Assembly: GCA_964545715.1 (NCBI GenBank) | Contig: CAZJHX010000035.1 | Coordinates: forward strand, 1 to 64,000 | From: CAZJHX01 sp964545715 | Lineage (GTDB): Bacteria > Myxococcota_A > UBA9042 > GCA-2863065 | Length of the DNA: 64,000 bases | Direction of reading: 5' to 3' | Part shown: positions 8,153 through 17,012 of the stretch, in pieces | How positions within the stretch are numbered: the stretch's first letter is position 1 | How the letters are laid out: every line of letters starts with the position of its first letter | Program-made: the position numbers and the translations under genes | Notes under the pieces: model-generated | Databases searched by the model: none | What the model saw: the letters and a program-made list of their open reading frames with translations, nothing else | What the model was told of the DNA's origin: nothing

Positions 8153-9268
8153 GCCGCGCACTCGCAGTCGCACTCATTCTGGTATCAACCGACGCGTCCG
8201 CGTTCAGCATCGCCAGTGGGTTCAGTACCGGCTGTCACGAGCGGATCACGTTGGATGCCTTTGAGGCATTTTTGTTGGATGTGCCCCCGCAGGGCGTCCC
8301 TGTGCCCGACTCCGAGACCTGGCGAGAGCTGGCGTTCTTCTTTCGTGATGCCTTCGACCTGGCGGGCACTCCGCAGGATCCGATGGAAATGGACGACGCC
8401 AAGCGCTTCATGTTCGTGAGCCTGCTCGTGGGCGTGCGCTCGCCGGACACAGAAGGGCACTCAGTGCTCAACCTCTCGGAGCTGCGACGGCTGCACAGCG
8501 ACCCGAGTCCCGAGGGACAATACGCGCACGCTCTACGCGCCCCGGCCGACGACCACGCGGGAGGCAACGGCATCGCGGTCGAAGGGACCCGCCAACGGAT
8601 CGCCGGTCTGCTGTACGAGGCGTATCGCGCCGTCGACCCCAACCTCGATGACGTCGAGGTCGGGGAGGCCGACTTCTACCTGGACTTCTACGGCAAAATC
8701 AAAGTGGACGTGTGGCTGCCGCACTACTACGTGGGGCAGGCGGTGCACGCCATGCAGGACTCGTTTTCGCATACCATCCGCAACGACACGCGTGACGAGC
8801 TGACCCACCTGCGGCAGATCGTTCACGTGATGAACTACGTGGACGCCATCACCTACGAGCACGACGAAGAGCGCGACGGGCTGGCCCACTCCGACAGCAT
8901 GGATGACGGTGAACCCCGGCGACCCCGACGAGGCCCGGTGGAGCACTCGAACCGCCGCCCGTGATGCCACCATCGACGTGTTCTACACGGCGCGCGCCCT
9001 GTTCGAGGGGCACGAGCCGCACCCGTTTGTGCCGGGAAAGACCACCGTTGTGGACTCACTGCTCGACAAGTGGGTAACACTGAAAGACGACTGTGACGAC
9101 AAGTTCTGCGGCAACGACAAGTGGGTCGACGTGGCGCGGGAGAAGCCCACCAAAGCGTACGCGGAGGCGATCTTCGGCTGCAGCGCGTCGCCGCGGCCCA
9201 TCCGGGGCGCGTGGGCTATTTGTCTTTTGGCCCTTGCATGCTTTTTACGGCGGCGGGCGAGAACTTGA
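8149..9268 (+). pseudogene. Zinc-dependent phospholipase C-like secreted protein with MYXO-CTERM tail, interrupted by a frameshift
   Basis: The first frame (8149-8964, TTG start) has a signal peptide ending DASA, then CHERITLDAF and later HYYVGQAVHAMQDSFSH, the His/Asp pattern of zinc-dependent phospholipase C / S1-P1-like folds. Reading then derails into a Pro/Arg-rich stretch and stops. The next frame (open from about 8903) continues plausibly (NPGDPDEARW, then DVFYTARALFEGHEP) to a C-terminal Gly-Cys-Ser, a hydrophobic helix (AWAICLLALACFL) and RRRART, the tripartite MYXO-CTERM sorting signal. A one-base insertion or two-base deletion around 8895-8935 joins them into about 370 residues. 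It may be a true frameshift or an assembly/sequencing error. The end overlaps the convergent WD40 gene by 53 bp. Confidence 0.6.
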
Positions 9269-10709
9269 GCAGCCAGGCGGCCCCGTTGGCCGCATAACCA
9301 AGCCGCTTGCGGTCCGGCGCAAACGAGACCGCCAACGCCGGCAGGTCCGTGGGCAGGTTCACGCCGATTTGCCCTTTCTCCAGATTCCAGATGGTCAGCA
9401 GCCCATTGAGCGTGACGGTGGCCAGCTGCGGCTGCTCGGGTACGAAGTCCAGCGACGGGATCGTGTCCTTTGGCAGCGCGTCGGTCACGATGCCTTCGCC
9501 GTTCACCTGAAGGCTGTCGGGCGGATCGAACGCGCACGGGTCATCCTTGCAGCCCTCGGTGCCCTTCACGTAGATCGTGCCGCGACCGCTGGCAAACGCC
9601 ACGCGCCCCGTCGGCGGGTCGGTGGACAGCATCACATCGACGGCGATGGCGGTCACCTCGCGGGGAGTGACCTCGTCGAACTCCATGTCCCACTTCGCGG
9701 AGCTCCAGCCGCGCACGCCGCCCTGAGCGAGCAGTCGCCCGGTTGCCGCGAGAACCAGCGAGCCGTCCGGCGACAGCGCTACGTCGTTGACCACATCGCC
9801 GGCATCCAGCGTGGCCACGGGCTCGCCCTCCAGCGTGTAGACCCGCACCATGCCGTCCCAGCTGCCCGCGGCGAAGAACTTGTCGTCCGCTGTGAGCGCC
9901 ACGCTGGAGACGATGTCTGAGGCGTCCCCGATCGTCAGCAGCAGCTCCCCGGTCTCCGTATCCCAGAGGCGCACCGTGGCGTCCGTGCTGGCGCTGACGA
10001 TGCGTGAGCCGTCGCGCGTGATCGCCACGTCCATGACCCATTCCTGGTGTTTGTCGAAGGTCTGCAGGGTCTGGCCGGTCGACAGGTCCCACAGCTTGAC
10101 CTTGGCGTCGTCCCCGCCGGTGACCAGCCAGTCGTAGTCCGGGCTCTGGCTGAACGCGATGGCCCGGGTCGGGTGTCCCTCGGTTTGAAGCGTGAGGTAC
10201 TCGGGGACGTTTTCGTTGGCCTTCTTGGCGAGGATGATCCTCAGACGCAGGGGCTCGCCGACACGGCCCTGGCTGTCCACCGCGCTCAACTCGGCATTGG
10301 TGATGCGGAATTTCAGCTCGCCCACGACGTCCAGCTTGAAGCCCGCCTGCCCCTGGTCGTCGAACTGCACGGGGATTTCGATGTGGTCCTCGGCGTTGCT
10401 GAACTGCCATAGCAGCTTGACGACGTCCCCGGCCTGGCTGACCGGCACCGCGGGGCGCAGCAGATATTGTCTGTCGCCGGCTATCGAGAGTGGGGCCCAG
10501 CAGCTCTCGATCGTGGGGCCGCCGTCCGGTCCCGGCGCGCGGCCGGCGACCGTCTCGCCACCCTCGAACTGAAACGCGACCGTCAGCGTGTTGTCCACCT
10601 TGGCGTTCTGCTTGTCCTCGGCAAAGAGGTCCGGGCCCTTTTTGAAGCCGCACGCGCTCAAAACCAGGGCAGCGCACACAGGCGCTACGACGTGTCTGGG
10701 GATCCGCAT
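9216..10709 (-). CDS. WD40-repeat lipoprotein
   Basis: A lipoprotein signal ends LVLSACG (Cys about 20). Residues about 60-190 form a domain of unknown type, and the C-terminal two thirds is a WD40 propeller with repeats ending in GDDAKVKLWD, SASTDATVRLWD, AGSWDGMVRVY and LLTIWNLEKG. Each repeat follows the pattern in which displaced loops open with D and close with W-D. It probably forms a 6- or 7-bladed scaffold on the outer membrane. ATG 10709 has a TATATG hexamer 8 bases upstream. The gene is divergent from the S9 peptidase gene, with 50 bp between starts. Function unknown; WD40 scaffolds usually bind partners rather than catalyse. Confidence 0.8.
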   Translation of the reverse strand: MRIPRHVVAPVCAALVLSACGFKKGPDLFAEDKQNAKVDNTLTVAFQFEGGETVAGRAPGPDGGPTIESCWAPLSIAGDRQYLLRPAVPVSQAGDVVKLLWQFSNAEDHIEIPVQFDDQGQAGFKLDVVGELKFRITNAELSAVDSQGRVGEPLRLRIILAKKANENVPEYLTLQTEGHPTRAIAFSQSPDYDWLVTGGDDAKVKLWDLSTGQTLQTFDKHQEWVMDVAITRDGSRIVSASTDATVRLWDTETGELLLTIGDASDIVSSVALTADDKFFAAGSWDGMVRVYTLEGEPVATLDAGDVVNDVALSPDGSLVLAATGRLLAQGGVRGWSSAKWDMEFDEVTPREVTAIAVDVMLSTDPPTGRVAFASGRGTIYVKGTEGCKDDPCAFDPPDSLQVNGEGIVTDALPKDTIPSLDFVPEQPQLATVTLNGLLTIWNLEKGQIGVNLPTDLPALAVSFAPDRKRLGYAANGAAWLLKFSPAAVKSMQGPKDK

Positions 10710-10717
10710 GCAAACAC

Positions 10718-10725
10718 CATATACT
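10718..10725. promoter_or_regulatory. Overlapping divergent -10-like elements, WD40 lipoprotein / S9 peptidase
   Basis: TATACT (10720-10725) reads towards the peptidase gene, which also has a GGAG ribosome site before its ATG. TATATG (10723 to 10718) reads towards the lipoprotein and ends 8 bases before its ATG. The two boxes share 4 bp of a TATA palindrome. Confidence 0.4.
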
Positions 10726-10759
10726 CTGCCGACCCCCAAGTCATAGGAGACCCCGCGAC

Positions 10760-12730
10760 ATGACGTTCGATGTGAAACAGCTGGTCGGGCTGCGCCGTGT
10801 GTCCGCGGTGGCGGCCGCGCCGGATGGGACCTGGCTGGCGGTCTCGGTGCAGCGGCTCAACGATGACGGCAGCAAGTACATGGCCGACCTCTGGCGTGTC
10901 CCCCTCGGATCGGGCGAGCCGTCGCAGCTCACGCGTGGGGCGTCCAAGGATACCGCGCCGTGCTTTCGGCAGGACGGCGCGCTCGGGTTTCTCAGCGACC
11001 GGCGCGTGACGGAGGGCCAGGAGGTTACGCGCAACCAGGTGTGGATTCTGCCCGCCGTGGGTGGCGAGCCGCAGCCGCTGACCGACGAGCCGCTGGGGGT
11101 GTCGGAGTTCAAGTTTGCCGGCGACCGGCTGGTGGCGCTGGCCGCGGTACTTCCCGGCATCAAGCACGAGGACCAGCGCAAGACCGCGGATGAGCTCAAG
11201 GACAAGGGGCCGTCGGTGCTGCGGTACACGGAGGGGCCGGTGCGCTTCTGGGATCATTGGGTCCCTGCCGAGCGCCCGCACGTCGTCGTTTATGACTGCG
11301 CAGGCGGTGGGCGGCGCGACCTGACGCCGAGCGCCGATCGGGAGTATCTGGACACGACCTGGAGCCTCAGCGCGGACGGCGGGCGCATCGCGATCATCGC
11401 GGAGACGCCGCTGGCCGCCGACCGCATCGCTGATCGCTATATCCACGTCATCGATACCGAGACGGGCGACGTCACGGTGGTCGGGGACGAGCCGCTGGTG
11501 CACAACGCCAACCCGGTGCTGTCGGCGGACGGGTCTCAGCTGGCCTTGAATCGCATGCGGCGCTCCGTCGAGGCGCACGGTGGCGAAGAGCTGCGCGTTT
11601 ATGATCTGGCGACCGGCCAATACCGGGCGCTGGCGACCGACGTGGACCGCTGGTTCTTTCCGGCAAAGTGGTCCGCGGACGGCGACAAGCTGATCTGTCC
11701 CGTGGACGACCGCGGTGACACGGCCGTTTACGCGGTGCACGCGCGCTCGGGTGAGGTGACGCGCATCACGTCGGTCCACAGTGGCGGGTCGCACACCAAC
11801 CTCTGCCTCGTCCCGGGCTCGGACCGAATCGCGGGCCTGCGGTCCAGCATCTTGCATCCACCGGAGCCGTTTACCGTGGCGCTGGCAGCGCAGCAGACAC
11901 CTGAACTTGCCGCTGAGCTCAGCGGGTTTGCACGCGCCGACGGGGACGCCGTGGCGTCCGTGGAGCGGATCACCGTCGCCGTCGAAGGATCACGCGACGT
12001 TCAGGCGTTTGTGGTCACGCCCAACGACGGAAAAACCGGGCCGCGTCCCACGATCATGTTCATCCACGGCGGCCCCATTCATCAGTGGTCGGACGTGTGG
12101 CATTGGCGCTGGAACAGTCTGGTGCCCGTGGCCCAGGGCTACACGGTCATTTTGCCCAACCCCAGCGGCTCGACCGGCTTCGGGCAGGCCAGCGTGGAGG
12201 GGATCTGGGGCAACACCTGGGGCGGTCAATGTTATCGCGACCTGATGACCGTCGCCGATGTCGTCGGCGCGCGCCCCGACGTGGATGAGTGCAATATGGT
12301 GGCGATGGGCGGCTCGTTTGGCGGGTACATGACCAACTGGATCGGCGGGAGCACCGATCGCTTCAAGTGCCTGGTGACGCACGCCAGCATCTTTGACATG
12401 TCCGCCTTTCACGGGGTCACCGACTTCCCGGGCTGGTGGGTGCTGGAGATGGGCGGCACCTCGCCGTACGCCGAGCGCGACTTGTTCGACACGTACTCCC
12501 CGCGAACCGGAATCGCGAATTGGAAGTCGCCCACTCTCATCATTCACGGTGAGAAGGACTATCGCTGCCCGATCGGCGAAGGCCTGGCGCTATTCGAAGG
12601 GCTGCGGTCTCATGGGGTCGAGGCGGAGCTGCTGATCTTCCCCGACGAGAACCACTGGATCCTCAAGCCGCGCAACATCGCCGCCTGGTACGACGCCACC
12701 CTCGACTTCATCGAGCGCCATACGAGCTAA
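10760..12730 (+). CDS. S9 family serine peptidase (acylaminoacyl-peptidase / prolyl oligopeptidase type)
   Basis: 656 residues without a signal peptide. The N-terminal part (about 1-385) is a degenerate beta-propeller (repeated SADGxxLA-type blades). The C-terminal part (about 400-650) is an alpha/beta hydrolase with HGGP oxyanion motif near 435, the nucleophile Ser519 in MGGSFGGYM, Asp600 in HGEKDYRCP and His632 in PDENHW. That order and spacing is classic for S9C peptidases, cytoplasmic enzymes that trim acylated or short peptides. The ATG at 10760 has a GGAG upstream (cataGGAGacc). The TAA stop overlaps the stop of the convergent Cys-rich lipoprotein gene by 4 bp. Confidence 0.92.
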   Translation: MTFDVKQLVGLRRVSAVAAAPDGTWLAVSVQRLNDDGSKYMADLWRVPLGSGEPSQLTRGASKDTAPCFRQDGALGFLSDRRVTEGQEVTRNQVWILPAVGGEPQPLTDEPLGVSEFKFAGDRLVALAAVLPGIKHEDQRKTADELKDKGPSVLRYTEGPVRFWDHWVPAERPHVVVYDCAGGGRRDLTPSADREYLDTTWSLSADGGRIAIIAETPLAADRIADRYIHVIDTETGDVTVVGDEPLVHNANPVLSADGSQLALNRMRRSVEAHGGEELRVYDLATGQYRALATDVDRWFFPAKWSADGDKLICPVDDRGDTAVYAVHARSGEVTRITSVHSGGSHTNLCLVPGSDRIAGLRSSILHPPEPFTVALAAQQTPELAAELSGFARADGDAVASVERITVAVEGSRDVQAFVVTPNDGKTGPRPTIMFIHGGPIHQWSDVWHWRWNSLVPVAQGYTVILPNPSGSTGFGQASVEGIWGNTWGGQCYRDLMTVADVVGARPDVDECNMVAMGGSFGGYMTNWIGGSTDRFKCLVTHASIFDMSAFHGVTDFPGWWVLEMGGTSPYAERDLFDTYSPRTGIANWKSPTLIIHGEKDYRCPIGEGLALFEGLRSHGVEAELLIFPDENHWILKPRNIAAWYDATLDFIERHTS

Positions 12731-14103
12731 GGCTCCAAAAACACCCGGTCGATCAGCACGTTCCAAGCATCCTTGGTGCAGTCGCTGCGGCACACCATGA
12801 CCCAGCGCACCTCGCCGTTTTTGGGGTTCAGGCACGACGTGGTGCCCGGGTTGCCCATCGCCTGCACCGACATCTGGAACTCGTGCTTGTAGGTGAGCGT
12901 GCTGTTGGTCGTGTTGGAGAAGACCTCCAGGCTGCCGGGGGCGAAGTTGCAGCTTTTGCAGGAGCCGCCGCAGGTGTCGCCGCACGCGCCGTCGCCCACC
13001 CACGCCTCCACGCAGATCTTGGACGGCGTGCACACCCCGCCGAAGTCGACGACGAGACAGGCCGTGACGTCCTTTCCATCGGCCTGGTAGGTGTTGTTGG
13101 TGCCGCCCCAGAAGGTCGCAGCCTTGCCGTCATTGGTCAGGATGTTCTTGGCATCACAGACGCCGTTGCCCGTGCCGCCGATGGCGCCGGTCTGGCCGAC
13201 CGGCTCGCTGGAGCACACCGTGGGGCCTTCGATACAGCCCGAACCCGGTTTGCATGTGCTGCCGCAGCCGTCCGATGCGCCGCAGTCCTTGCCCGCGCAG
13301 ACCGGCGCGCAGCAGCCCGACCCGAGCTGGCAGGTGCCGCCGCAGCCGTCGGATTGACCGCAGATCTTTCCGTTGCACGAGGGCGTGCAGCAGCCGGATC
13401 CGGGCTGGCAGGTGCTGCCGCAGCCGTCGGACTGGCCACAGGGCTTGCCGTTGCACACCGGAGTGCAGCAGCCCGAACCCGCCGAGCAGAAGCCGCCACA
13501 GCCGTCGGGCGCGCCGCATGTCTTGCCGTTGCAGACGGGCGAGCAGCACCCCGAGCCGGGCACGCACACGCCGCCGCAGCCGTCCTGGTTGCCGCAGTAT
13601 TGACCGGCGCAGTCGGGCGCGCAGCCACACACGTTGTCGATGCCGCCGCCGCCGCACTCGTTGGGGGAGAAGCACTCGCCACAGTTGACCGTGCCCTCGC
13701 AGCCGTCGTCGATGTCGCCGCAGTTCTTGCCCTCGGTGGCGCAGGTCGTGGCCACGCACGCGTCGACCGGATCGTCGATGTCCTCTTCGACCGGCGCATC
13801 TTGGTCTGGCGGCACAACGTCTTCGACGGGCACATCGTCCTCGACGGGCACATCGTCCTCGACGGGGATGTCCTCTTCGACCGGCACGTCCTCGGGCTGT
13901 GTGTCTTCGACCGGCGTGTCCTCAGGCGGCGTCTCGGCGTCGTCGTCTACGACAGGCGTATCGGATGCCTTCGTGTCGTCGGTAAACTGCACGCTGGTAT
14001 CAAGCGTGCCGCTGGGGTTGGGCGTCACGATGCTGCCCGAGTCCGAGCAGGCACCCAGCAAGCCCACGAGGGCTGCGATTACTGCAATGTTGGGGATTCT
14101 CAC
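12727..14103 (-). CDS. Cys-rich repeat lipoprotein
   Basis: Signal peptide with lipobox LLGACS (Cys19), then an acidic low-complexity linker of repeated V-E-E/D-D-x-P units (about 45-110). A Cys-rich block (about 112-290) contains five near-identical modules of about 26 residues: GCC-x-P-x-C-N-G-K-x-C-G-x-x-D-G-C-G-G-x-C. The last 160 residues hold a distinct, probably beta-sandwich domain with further disulphides. All Cys pairs would be oxidised outside the cytoplasm. It follows the PQQ-propeller gene by 10 bp on the same strand, so the pair is probably one operon. A structural or adhesive surface role is likely but unproven. Confidence 0.8.
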   Translation of the reverse strand: MRIPNIAVIAALVGLLGACSDSGSIVTPNPSGTLDTSVQFTDDTKASDTPVVDDDAETPPEDTPVEDTQPEDVPVEEDIPVEDDVPVEDDVPVEDVVPPDQDAPVEEDIDDPVDACVATTCATEGKNCGDIDDGCEGTVNCGECFSPNECGGGGIDNVCGCAPDCAGQYCGNQDGCGGVCVPGSGCCSPVCNGKTCGAPDGCGGFCSAGSGCCTPVCNGKPCGQSDGCGSTCQPGSGCCTPSCNGKICGQSDGCGGTCQLGSGCCAPVCAGKDCGASDGCGSTCKPGSGCIEGPTVCSSEPVGQTGAIGGTGNGVCDAKNILTNDGKAATFWGGTNNTYQADGKDVTACLVVDFGGVCTPSKICVEAWVGDGACGDTCGGSCKSCNFAPGSLEVFSNTTNSTLTYKHEFQMSVQAMGNPGTTSCLNPKNGEVRWVMVCRSDCTKDAWNVLIDRVFLEP

Positions 14104-14113
14104 CCGGCCGAGT

Positions 14114-15088
14114 TTACCACGTGCGCTCAGTGCGCACCTTTCCTGTCGCTGCTTCCAGAGCCACCACGTACTTGCCCGCCGACTCTTTGCCCATCAGCAC
14201 GGCCAGCTTGCCGCGGGCCTCCAGCGACACCTCGTTGAGGTACTGCGAGTGGCCGATGGGGCCCAGCCCGCGCGGGCGCGTGGTCCAGATCTGGCGCCCG
14301 GTGTCCGGGGCAAACCCCAGGACGGCGGCGCCGGTGGAGATACGGTTGTGCACGACGACCACCAAGCGCTTGTCGACCATCGCCAGCACCGCCGTGTCCG
14401 AGCCCTTGGGCAGCTCGACGGTCCACGCGACCTGCCCCGCTGAGGTCTTCTTGCTGAGCCGCCAATCGACGACGGCATACGTCGCGTCGTCGTGCAGCAG
14501 GTCCGCGCGACCGGCACGCAGCCAGCGAAACTCCATGCGCGCAAGCTCAGAGTCCACCTTTTGATGGCTGCGCTGCTTGCCGGTGTCGGGGTCCAGCACC
14601 TCGACGTATTGTCCGCCCGCCTCGTTGCCGGTGATGACGACACCGGCCGCCCGCAGCGCGATCCGCACCTCGTTGCGGTACTTGCTGTGACTGACTGGAC
14701 CCGCGGCAAACAGCGTGCTGGTCCAGATCGCCTTGCCCGTGGCGGCGTCCAGCGCGGTCACGAAGCAGCCGCTGGAAATCCAGGAGTGATGCGCCACGTA
14801 CACGCGCTTGCCGTCGGTCACCGCGATGGCCGAGTCGACAAAGTGCGACGCCAGCGGGTGTGTCCACACGGTCTTGCCGTCGGCGTTGCGGCGATGAACG
14901 ACGATCTGCTCCGGCTTCTTCTTGGCCGTCAGCACATAGGCCACGCCGGCGTACGTGATCGCGCGCGGGTTGTGCTGCCAGGTGGTGGTCTCCATAGACG
15001 GGCCACCCCACAGCCACGGCAGGTCGTTGGTTGCGGCGGCGGCCGGGCCTGCGAGCGTTAAAACCAAGATGGTGGAAAGACTCTTCAT
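14114..15088 (-). CDS. Secreted PQQ-like beta-propeller protein
   Basis: A Sec signal peptide (MKSLSTILVLTLAGPAAA) is followed by a propeller of repeats ending in A-x-D-x-x-T-G-K-x-x-W, for example ALDAATGKAIW, DPDTGKQR and FAPDTGRQIW, the signature of PQQ-dehydrogenase/BamB-type blades. At 324 residues it is shorter than quinoprotein dehydrogenases and shows no catalytic region, so it is probably a binding or scaffold protein. There is no lipobox, unlike E. coli BamB. The blades also carry a repeated phrase HSxYxNEVxxALRAxG, indicating internal duplication. It leads the two-gene run with the Cys-rich lipoprotein. Confidence 0.75.
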   Translation of the reverse strand: MKSLSTILVLTLAGPAAAATNDLPWLWGGPSMETTTWQHNPRAITYAGVAYVLTAKKKPEQIVVHRRNADGKTVWTHPLASHFVDSAIAVTDGKRVYVAHHSWISSGCFVTALDAATGKAIWTSTLFAAGPVSHSKYRNEVRIALRAAGVVITGNEAGGQYVEVLDPDTGKQRSHQKVDSELARMEFRWLRAGRADLLHDDATYAVVDWRLSKKTSAGQVAWTVELPKGSDTAVLAMVDKRLVVVVHNRISTGAAVLGFAPDTGRQIWTTRPRGLGPIGHSQYLNEVSLEARGKLAVLMGKESAGKYVVALEAATGKVRTERTW

Positions 15089-15097
15089 GGGTTTGTG

Positions 15098-15107
15098 GTT
15101 CTATCAT
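15098..15107. promoter_or_regulatory. Overlapping divergent -10-like elements between propeller and dikinase-like genes
   Basis: The start codons are only 27 bp apart. TATCAT (15102-15107) ends 8 bases before ATG 15116. TAGAAC (15103 to 15098) ends 9 bases before the minus-strand ATG 15088. No ribosome site is visible for the plus gene, again a leaderless arrangement. Confidence 0.35.
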
Positions 15108-15115
15108 TCATCGTC

Positions 15116-16960
15116 ATGGTGCTCCTCCTTACCGTCGCCGTTTTGACCGGCACGCCACCGCCCGAGAGCTTTCTCAGCTACGGGCGCCTGCCGACCTGGA
15201 CAGGCGTGGCCGTCGACTGGGAGAAGCAACAGCCCCGCGTCGATCTCTATTCGCCGTCGCAGTATCAGGGGCACGCCGAGTACGTGTCGCGCGGCCTCAA
15301 GACCGGCATCACCTTTCGCACCTTCAAAGCCCAGGTGCGCGACCCGGCGACCCGCAAGTACGTGCCGTTTTTCCTCTACGACCTCAGCGGCGTGAACATC
15401 GCCCGTGCGGGAACACGTCGGCTCTGGGCCGTCCGCTTGGAGGACTACTCTTATAGGGACACCGACGCGCAGATGACCGCGGCCGTTCTGCGCCTGATGG
15501 CTACCTTGCAGCGCACGCGCAAGACCCCGGGACTTGTCGTGCTGGCCAAGTCACTGAAGTCCAAGCCGAATCGCGGCATCGCTCCCCAGCTCGAGGCGGC
15601 CGGGGTTTCGTGGATCACCCTGCAGGGGCTGTTGGACGCCTCCGGTGCCCGCGCGGTCGAGGTGCTGAACCCCGGTGAGGCGGTCGGCACACTGCGCATC
15701 GCCGAGGCGGGCAAGCTCCATCAGTTTGGCCCGCGCGACATCGTCATCTTCAAGACCCTGCCCAAACGCGTGCCACCCGTGGGCGGCATCATCACGCTGG
15801 CGGCGCAGACCCCGCTCAGTCACGTCAACCTGCTCGCCAAAAATCGGGGCACGCCCAACCTGTACGCGCTGTCGATGGACAAGCTGCCGGGCGCGCACCG
15901 GCAGGTGAACCGGCTCGTCCGGCTGAAGGCGAGCTCGGCCAAGGTCGTGATCGAGCCGCTGAGTCTGCGTCGCGCCGAGCGCTTCTGGGCGAAGCACCCG
16001 CCCAAAAAGGTGACTATCCCCGAGCCGGTGCGCGGGATCCGCGGCGTCATCGACCTCAACAAAGGCATCCACACCACCGACACGGTCGGCGCCAAGGCCG
16101 CCAACTACGCCCGCCTTCGACGCCTGCTCCCCAAGCTGGTCCGCCCCGGGTATGCGCTGGGGTTTGAGCATTACTTCGAGGTGGTCGAGGCCGGCGAGGC
16201 GTCCGCGGTCATCAGCCGGTTTCTGGCCGACCGCTCCAAGCTGGACCCCAAGCAGCTGCGGGAGCGGCTTCGCGGGATCCGGCGGGCCATCTTTGCCACA
16301 AAGGTGCCGCCGCGCACGATGCTGGCCATCCGCAGGCTGTTGGCCGGACCGATGCGACACGCCAAAAAGATCCGCCTGCGCAGCTCGACCAACTGCGAGG
16401 ACCTGGCGCACTTCAACGGCGCCGGGCTGTACCGCTCGTCGGGCTTTTGGCGGCACCGCGAAGACAACAACCTGCAGCGCGGCCTGCAGCGCGTGTATGC
16501 GTCGCTGTGGCGCCCGCAGGCGTTTTTGGAGCGCGAGTATTTCGGCATCGACCACAGGCGCGCCGCAATGGCTGTCCTTATTAATGAGGCGTTTGTCGAT
16601 GAAGCCGCAAACGGCGTGATCCTCACGATCCCGGGCAAGCCCCCCACGATCTGGGTCAACGCCCAGCCGGGCAGCCGCCTGGTCACCAACCCGGCTCCGG
16701 GGGAGATCCCGGAGGCCTTCCGCTTTCGCATGGGCGCGTCGCCGCCCGGGAAAGTCATCACCGCGTCCAGCATCGGGCCGGTATTTGTCGGCCGCCCAGG
16801 CCGGAAGGCCCTTCTGCAAGAGCTGGCGACGGCTACCGCGCAGGTGCACAAAGCGCTGACTGCGGGCCGGACCGGCTTCGGCGTGGACATCGAGTTCAAG
16901 ATCATGGGCCGCCGGCTCTTCTTCAAGCAGGCGCGGCTATTACACCCCAACGTTCCATAA
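15116..16960 (+). CDS. Exported dikinase-like protein (phosphohistidine domain followed by PEP/pyruvate-dikinase ATP-grasp domain)
   Basis: Length 614. The first 12 residues are strongly hydrophobic (MVLLLTVAVLTG), suggesting export or a membrane anchor. Around 200-260 lies a phosphohistidine swivelling domain with TPLSHVNLLAKNRGTPN, where His236 is the presumed phosphate carrier. From about 325 an ATP-grasp domain follows: GAKAANYARL, then LRSSTNCEDLAHFNGAGLYRS near 420-440. In PEP synthase and PPDK the ATP-grasp comes first; the order here is that of alpha-glucan water dikinases. Unlike those, there is no recognisable starch-binding domain. ATP-dependent phosphorylation outside the cytoplasm would be odd, so the N-terminal helix may just be an anchor facing inward. 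GTG 15095 is an alternative start. Confidence 0.7.
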   Translation: MVLLLTVAVLTGTPPPESFLSYGRLPTWTGVAVDWEKQQPRVDLYSPSQYQGHAEYVSRGLKTGITFRTFKAQVRDPATRKYVPFFLYDLSGVNIARAGTRRLWAVRLEDYSYRDTDAQMTAAVLRLMATLQRTRKTPGLVVLAKSLKSKPNRGIAPQLEAAGVSWITLQGLLDASGARAVEVLNPGEAVGTLRIAEAGKLHQFGPRDIVIFKTLPKRVPPVGGIITLAAQTPLSHVNLLAKNRGTPNLYALSMDKLPGAHRQVNRLVRLKASSAKVVIEPLSLRRAERFWAKHPPKKVTIPEPVRGIRGVIDLNKGIHTTDTVGAKAANYARLRRLLPKLVRPGYALGFEHYFEVVEAGEASAVISRFLADRSKLDPKQLRERLRGIRRAIFATKVPPRTMLAIRRLLAGPMRHAKKIRLRSSTNCEDLAHFNGAGLYRSSGFWRHREDNNLQRGLQRVYASLWRPQAFLEREYFGIDHRRAAMAVLINEAFVDEAANGVILTIPGKPPTIWVNAQPGSRLVTNPAPGEIPEAFRFRMGASPPGKVITASSIGPVFVGRPGRKALLQELATATAQVHKALTAGRTGFGVDIEFKIMGRRLFFKQARLLHPNVP

Positions 16961-17012
16961 TTGGCACGCGCATTTGGGGTACACTCCCCACTTCCATGAG
17001 AAGCGGACGGTC

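Noticed and set aside
8895..8935. Programmed frameshifting in the zinc-PLC-like gene
   Set aside because: I see no slippery heptamer or strong downstream structure at the junction; indel or sequencing error is simpler.
16963..16980. TGGCAC followed by TTTGG, resembling a sigma-54 -24/-12 promoter before the M50-like gene
   Set aside because: The -12 element should read TTGC at the right spacing, but here reads TTTG; two key bases fail, so I do not call it.
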